A program made the translations under genes and the position numbers. From assembly GCA_018105865.1 (NCBI GenBank), contig CM030836.1, forward strand, positions 20,336,503 through 20,400,502: a stretch of DNA of 64,000 nucleotides, in the 5' to 3' direction. This stretch comes from Metaphire vulgaris (taxonomy: Eukaryota > Annelida > Clitellata > Crassiclitellata > Megascolecidae). Below, one piece after another: positions 57,617-64,000 of the stretch. The notes under the pieces were generated by a model. The model was not told the origin of the DNA. It saw only the letters and a program-made list of their open reading frames with translations, and made no database searches. Every line of letters begins with the position of its first letter. Position 1 is the stretch's first letter.

Positions 57617-59188
57617 ACATTAACAATATATAACGTTGGAAATGAAAGATGAGGAAAATTAAATAATCGACGAATTTAGGTAAAACGTCGTTGGCTAAAC
57701 TGTAAGCACCCCAAATTAATTATATTTCCCTTTCACAAAGAACTACTAGCCTCGGAATATCCATTCCGCGAAACCAGTGGCTGCAGTTTCGTGAGAATCG
57801 TGCGGTCGTGCCCTGGGAAACATTCGGACGGAACAAAAGAGAGGGGAGAGGGACAGTCGTGTGAGGGTACTTGAATCGGTTACTTTTGTTTCCGAGTGGG
57901 TCTCTCATAGGTCATTTTGTTATCGTCTTGTTTGTCTTTGGACGTTGATCAGGGCAGGTGCTTTAATACGGCACTCCTGTCAAATCGCCGTTTATCTGAC
58001 AATAAATTGACCCTCTCCAAACGCCCGGTAAAGATACCGTAAAAAGATGTTTCCAGGTACCCGGTATGCCTATTAATTAATTTAATAGCATAGGTGCCTA
58101 GGTACGACAGCAGGTGATTCTGGATGCTGTTTATAAGACGATTGTACAGTCAAATGCTTCCTAAACAAGTTTTTAAAAACTGTTATTGCTTGTTCGCATC
58201 CTTTGCTGGTCCCTGATTGTATTTTAAACTAGAGTACAGTACTAGACGCTGCTTCGTTGGCGGATACAGTATCCGGTGTATCATGCTTTTCAATGTAACA
58301 AATTATAACAGACTGATAAACATTTATTTCCATCTGAATGATTTTGAGACAGATTGTAAATCTTGTTACACTGCATTAGATATTACACTGTTTACCTATA
58401 GAAGCTTTATTTACTAAAATTACTATACATAAGCTACCGTAATAAATATAATAAATGCTGCTGGTTATATTATTATTCTTGATGTGCCTACAGTTAATTA
58501 TTGTTAGCATAATTAATAAAAAAATAAATGAATAAAAATAAAACATCCAAGATTTGTCTATCAAGATTTGCCAAGATTTTAAAGAAGTCCTTGAGCAATT
58601 AGTATAGAAACTAGGAGCAGAAACGTGTCCTGCCTTTATTCGTTATTCCATTGCACAAAGTGAACGGAATTTCCAATATTCTGCACGTGCAAAAGTGGCC
58701 AAGTCCTTTAGAAAACTATGCCATCAAAACTCAGTCTACTGTATAGGAATCTAAACTAGAGGCTGTCTGCAATACAAATAAATCAAGTACACTGCAAATT
58801 CTGTCTACGATTGGCTATTTGGCTATGGAGACGATACACAGACTTTGCATAATTTGACATCGGGGAGTAAAACGCACAAAATGCTAGCTGAGCTCTACAG
58901 AAAGCTATCTATGTTCATATGCCGTAATATAAAGAATTGAGCATAAAGCATTGAAGGCAATGATCATGTTCAGACATGAAAATAAAATGATGTGACGTTG
59001 GAACTGTTGGTCCCATGTTGGTTGGTGTTGGTAATCAATGAGGATCCACTGATGACATTCACCAACGTTTAGGCTGTCCTGGGCAGCAGTTCTTTATGAA
59101 TAGATGGTCTTCTGGATGTGAGTGGCGCGACTCTGTAAACAAGTTACATTCAACAGTAGGATTTTAATGGTAAGGCTACTATACATAC

Positions 59189-59273
59189 TACAGGGTGGCG
59201 CAAAACCGACGACCTACTGTAGTCACGTTTAGGTTTGCATTTAATATAGTCCGGTTTTTTGCGCCACCCTGTA
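59189..59273. mobile_element. 85-bp palindromic TA-flanked MITE, copy 3
   Basis: Ends TACAGGGTGGCGCAAAA and TTTTTTGCGCCACCCTGTA. It lies 0.3 kb past the intermediate filament stop, possibly in its 3' UTR. Confidence 0.88.
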
Positions 59274-59556
59274 CCTTTGCGCTTTTTCTCTTGCTGGTAG
59301 CGACATGTTAAAAGGACTTGTTGAATAGAATCGATAATTGACCCGAGTAAATAAACTCCCATTGCCCTAGTTCAATACTACGAGGTTATATTCTCTTATG
59401 GAAAACATCACTGCTTTTAACAAATCTTACACTAGTCGATGGCTGGACCTGCTTTACGAGTGCTATCATTGGTATGTCCTAGTATGCATGGAACGACCAG
59501 CCTTGATTAATTAAAGCTAGAACTTGGCATCCCCTCCCCCCGACAGTGCTCTGATA

Positions 59557-61876
59557 TTAGATTTCGTGAGGAAGAGTTTCGACAGTAACCTCGCCAGTTG
59601 GGTTGACGAGCTTTGTGGTGATGTTGGCACCGACTCCCCATGTCTTCTCGTTGATTTCGAAATCGTGAGCAGCGGCGTCTCTTGGCATGGCGCCTTTTGC
59701 GTAAATCTACGCCAAAACCGTTTCAATTCAGAACTAGGCCTATTATTAATAAGTTTTCGCATCACAGTAGCCTAATAAATTCACACAGACAATATGTCAG
59801 AATAATATCGTACCTAATGTAAAATACGCCTAAATCTCTTGAAAGCTTTCTTTACCTCGACCAAACATCAAGTCCCTTAGTTCTCGCACTGCTAACCAGT
59901 GGCGGCTCCACCGGGGGGAGGGTCCAGGGGGGCCCGTGCCCCCCTATTGAGTGCCTGGCTCCTCCAGTGGCCCCCCAGTTGGGACCCTATACTTAATGCT
60001 ACATACATTAAACAACAAATGGTTGGCCCCCCATGATTAGAAGTTGCCACCCCAACGGCCCCACACTTGCCAAATCCTAGAGCCGCCACTGCTGCTAACC
60101 GCTTCGTTTTCCCTCGCATCTCTGATGAGAGATTTTCACGCGATTTTATGTATCCGTATGTATCTTTATGTATCTTTATGTATCTTATCATGCACACACA
60201 TTTTAAAACATATTTTGCGACATATTCGCTACAAGGATCACTAAGTTATGAGCAGTTTACCGAAGGTACCCAGGTGTGGGTCATAGATCCAGTGGAAAAT
60301 GTTATGGTAATATTAGATTCAAATCTTGAGGCCTAATGATTAGTGTTTTATGAAATTTTTATGCAATTTTAGTTGACAGTTAAGTTTGCAGGGTCACGGC
60401 ATGTTACAAAGCCTCTGCGATGAGTCGTACAGTTCCAAAATGTTTGGGGAAACACTGGCCTATTGGCTATAGCACTTACAAAAATTAATCTTATTTTGCA
60501 AAAGAAAACGCCAGGAAAGCGTAATCCGACCATTTTGCTCCGAAACTCCACTTACAATTGGGAATCTCAGGGAAATCGCGAAAATGTAGCCTAGCGTTTT
60601 AGCGCTTTTGCCATACTCATAAAATTTTTAAAATGCGTAACAAAGGTATGCTCCTGGCAAAATTTAAAAACAGATAATTTTCAAAAAAATTCAATATCTA
60701 TTTCTTTTATTTTGTCTTATTTGGCAAAAATATGAAAAATTCTGCCAAATATGTTTGCCGCATTTTTATTAGAATTTAATCAGAGCTTTTGTTTCGCCAT
60801 TTGTTCAAAGCTCAGAAGATTCCTTTCAACATACGTTCGCCAGATGGCGCAGTGCATTTTTTAAAATATTAGGTCTACTGTCTACATGCTTTAGGCCTAA
60901 TAACAATTTATTAGGGTCGTGGCATGTTACAATGCGACGCTATAAAAGTGAATAATAATATTATTATTATGTGGATTAAAAATGATTAGTTGCATACGGT
61001 TTAGTGCACTTTGTACCTTGATGTTGGCTCCGGCTGGAATTATGTAATCCGCCTCAAAGGGATAATCCACTTTGTCCACTCCCTCAATGGATCTCTGGAT
61101 TCTCCAACCATCCAGATTCTCTGCCTGGAAAAGCATGTATCCATAAAAATCGTCAGCAAACGAAAATGATCGATTTCAGCAGAAAATATGATAGGCCTAT
61201 TATACAGTACTATCTGGATAAGGTCATATTGTCACGGTAATGTAATAATATTAGCCTATATCGTAAATTTCTTAAATCTTATTCAAATTGCGTGGAATTA
61301 TTTTTAAAATTCGAACGATCATTTTAACATTTGAAAATTTTATTTAAAATTATAGCGCCAAAAAAAGCAAATTAGGTTACTTGAAGGTCTTATTTTCTTC
61401 GTGCTAGAATAGAGCTTAAATAGAACACCTTTTTATTGAATGAGTAGTTATCTTAAATTCACTCATGATATTCTAAGTAGATGTCTGTGTTATCTTATCG
61501 TATCGGGTGCGAATGTCACCTTTCTTCCTGAGTTGCTGATGAGCACGTAGCTGCCGTCGGCGCCGCACTCGGCAATCGACACCGGGCCCTTGGCGTTCTT
61601 CTGGTAGGTGGTCTTCGCCGACATTTCTCCCTTGATAACGGTGCTGAGGCTGCCGCCTCTGCCACCGGCGCTGGAGCTCTCTACAACAGCGGGACAAACC
61701 GTATAACAGTAATCGGTGGGGCGTACTCAACGTTCAGAAATGGGACGGGGAGACACAATAATACGGAGACGTCGACTCTTTCAGGGGGGCGCTATGGTTC
61801 TAGGCCTAACGGCGCTATATAAATTGTCTGAATAATAATAATAATAAAAAGAATAATAATATAATAAAAGGTTTTA

Positions 61877-61909
<33 letters not shown>

Positions 61910-62031
61910 TAAATTAAAGAGAAACCCCCGACGAGCAAGAAACGGTCGTGAAAAAGTTCTTTACACATTCAAATGATATTCTCTTCGATCACGCTACCTA
62001 CCTCATTAATATAATAATTAATATGTCATCG

Positions 62032-62063
<32 letters not shown>

Positions 62064-63814
62064 GTTGTCGGAACTTGTCGATCACTATTATCACGTTCAT
62101 CTGACATACTAACCATACGAGTATGATGATGAGCTTGCTCCACCAGCTCCTCCACCTCCACCACCTCCACTACCACCCATTGACCATGTTTCGACCAGCT
62201 GCTTCAGACCAGCTCTACACAGATGGAATTAATTGCCGAATATAGAGCCAGTTGAAATCAATACATGCTAGATTAACATTAATATAGATGGGGCCTATAC
62301 TTAACAAACTTAACACGATAGACTGCGTACTTCTAGAAATAAATGTCTGCTTTGCTACAGGATTCCTACCGTAGATTTTAATCGTCACTAGATAGCGTGT
62401 ATCTATGGTAACGACGGCCGAAAGTTGAAGCAAACTTGTCCCCATTTTACACTTAGGGTTGCTATGGTAACCGTTGTCGAGATGTCTAAATATTATAGCA
62501 AGGATATCAGTGACACACAGTGCGTGGGAAAATGGTGGGAAAACTGGCTTCACTTTCAGACACCATAGATCAGGGATATTCAACTGGCTGCCCCGCCAGA
62601 GGTTGTGAAATGACCAGATCCTGAGACGACCTTTTTAAGGCATGTGAAATGTTTGAAATGTCTTGATTTCAATTGACCTGTTTCTATTACTTACGAACTA
62701 TATCTTTTAAACTTAGAAATGTTTGTACCTGGCCCTTGGACACCAGTCATAAAAAATTGGCCCTTTGTGAAATTTAATGCAGTACCCCTGCCATCGACTC
62801 TGTCTAGTGACGACTAAAGTCTATGGTTCCGAGTTCAAAATTTCAACATCATTTGTTTAACCGATTGAAGCCCCCGACTCTCCTTGTTTTCCCCCACCGC
62901 ACCTGTTCTCCTCTCCCTCGAGCATCTTCCGGTAGGCGGCGATTTCCAGTTCGAGTCCGAGCTTCGTGTCGACGATGGTCTGGAGTTCCTTGAGGATGCA
63001 TTCCATCTCGGCCCTCATGGCCGCCAACTGGCCCTTCAGGTCGTTGTTTTCATATTCCAACTCCCTCTCCCTCTCCTCCTTCTCGATCCTGAGCTGCTCC
63101 AGTTCGCGCATCAGTTGAGCATTCTGTTCAAATAAAGAAACCGAATAAATGAAAAGTGGCCAATCTAATTGATTTGACGTAGGCCTACAGGCCCCAACAG
63201 GGAGGGGCCAGGCGGGCCACTTGGGCTTGGCCCCAGGTCTCTGCCTAAAAGGGAGCCTAAAAATAATAGGCATATGGAAATTATTTACGTAATTCTCTTA
63301 AAAGACCCTTGATTTTTTTTTATTAAGAGACTAGGGGGCATAAAATCTGTCGATGGTCCAGGGGTCCCGGATCTCTGATCCCAGAAAGGGCCCGTTGACG
63401 TAACATTATCACGATAACATTCATCAACGTCCCAAGTGGGCAAACAGTTTTGGGATTTTTAAATAGCATTTATATAGCGCTGACCTTCGGAAAACAGAAG
63501 CCCAACAGATGTAGGCCTACTATAATACGAAGTCAAATTTTCTGCGCATTAGCGTTGTCCTGTTTTGTAACGCCTAACATGTTTCGTGTTTAGAAACTTC
63601 GATTCAAAATGGGTGTGCGTAGCCGAGGGCCTTAGGCCTTATTAGGGGGAATGAGGGGTGGGGGTGGGGTGCGGTTTGACCAACTGACCCTTGCGTCCAG
63701 GTCATTCATTTTGTCTCTCAGGTCGGTCAACTGAGTCTTCAGTCTCTTCGTTTCCTCTTTGCAGTGAACCGTTTCCATGTTCTGCTTCGTGGCTCCAGTG
63801 CGGAATTCTTGGAT
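59557..63814 (-). CDS. Cytoplasmic intermediate filament protein with lamin tail, 5' incomplete
   Basis: Structural protein that polymerises through its coiled-coil rod. Exons from the 5' side: 63814–63689, 63123–62903, 62214–62114, 61680–61520, 61124–61017, 59706–59557. All phases agree, giving 288 residues. The first two exons are rod coil 2: IQEFRTGATKQNMETVHCKE, then the helix-termination signature LEIAAYRKMLEGEE. A glycine/serine linker follows (GGSGGGGGGGAGG). The lamin-tail fold then reads GPVSIAECGADGSYVLISN, AENLDGWRIQRSIEG and KTWGVGANITTKLVNPTGE, and the frame stops TAA. There is no nuclear-localisation signal or CaaX box in the visible part. This separates it from true lamins. Head and coil 1 lie right of the window. 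Confidence 0.93.
59897..60091. mobile_element. hAT MITE (CAGTGGCGGCTC ends) in the last intermediate-filament intron
   Basis: Ends CAGTGGCGGCTCCA and AGAGCCGCCACTG, with exact duplication CTGCTAAC at 59889–59896 and 60092–60099. Confidence 0.93.
62033..62062. repeat. (TCA)n microsatellite
   Basis: About 10 TCA units in the intron 52 bases from the exon that encodes the Gly/Ser linker of the filament protein. Confidence 0.9.
62571..62790. mobile_element. Non-autonomous hAT element (CAGGG..TATTCAACTGG type)
   Basis: Left CAGGGATATTCAACTGGC, right TTAATGCAGTACCCCTG, with GGCC-rich subterminal parts. Flanks CCATAGAT and CCATCGAC agree at five of eight positions. It lies in an intron of the filament gene. 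Confidence 0.6.
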
Positions 63815-63827
63815 CTGAAATCAATCA

Positions 63828-63865
<38 letters not shown>

Positions 63866-64000
63866 CCAATCAACCAATAAATGAAATACTAAATCAGTGA
63901 GGCAATCAAGGAATCAATCAACTTCTACGGCGCCACTATCGGAATGCATGGGAAATCAGCGGATGGGACATCTATAACTCAAAACCGAATTAAAGCCAGT
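63815..64000 (-). other. Right edge: intron of the filament gene
   Basis: Contains an (ATCA)n tract and another ACTTCTACGGCGCCACTATC-type SINE end from about 63905. No exon is seen. Confidence 0.6.

Larger units (their letters stand above)
52551..59556. other. Seven-kb spacer upstream of the C2–PDZ gene
   Basis: No gene is firmly seen. It contains SINE ends (52768), a hAT MITE (52946–53130), a tandem duplication (53257–53460), Tc1-like MITEs (53745–53827, 59189–59273), (TA)n (53854–53906), a G-rich hAT fragment near 54330 and 55573, a TIR element (55668–55946), an exon-like open stretch (56122–56322), a G-rich fragment (56480–56640) and a hAT element (57255–57616). A minus-strand TATAAATA lies at about 54207–54218. 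Confidence 0.6.

Overview
This is nuclear DNA of an invertebrate animal. Genes are split into many short exons with GT–AG introns. Introns and spacers are AT-rich and full of microsatellites, miniature inverted-repeat elements (MITEs), SINEs and LINE remnants. The proteins are bilaterian, and the cytoplasmic intermediate filament protein with a lamin-type tail points away from vertebrates. I cannot name the phylum. The exon models below were assembled by hand from splice sites, reading phase and remembered family structure; no alignment was run.

Layout. (1) 866–21562, plus strand: an LRP5/6-type Wnt co-receptor in 14 exons with four YWTD propellers, four EGF modules, three LDLa repeats, a membrane span and PPP(S/T)P motifs. 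Its signal-peptide exon is not seen. (2) 25461–33055, plus: complete glycogen branching enzyme GBE1, 15 exons. (3) 35150–44600, minus: complete DENND2-type DENN-domain protein, 14 exons, convergent with GBE1. (4) 48116–52550, minus: a C2–PDZ protein resembling the N-terminal half of RGS3, ending without an RGS domain. (5) 59557 to past the right edge, minus: the 3' part of an intermediate filament gene. The neighbours share no pathway and look like unrelated housekeeping and signalling genes.

Two conserved exons carry single-base frameshifts (LRP5/6 near 16950, GBE1 at 28417–28421). Both are more likely assembly errors than pseudogenes, because everything around them is intact.

The most unusual material is the mobile DNA. 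At least seven MITEs have exact or near-exact 8-bp target duplications typical of hAT transposons. Six elements of almost constant length (80–81 bp) are bounded by TTAA. Three palindromic elements of 79–85 bp end in TACAGGGTGGCGC. A 19-bp perfect hairpin at 8986–9028 is fused to a broken hAT end plus flanking DNA that matches a locus 3.8 kb away. I see no prokaryotic features, CRISPR arrays or obviously new enzymatic system.
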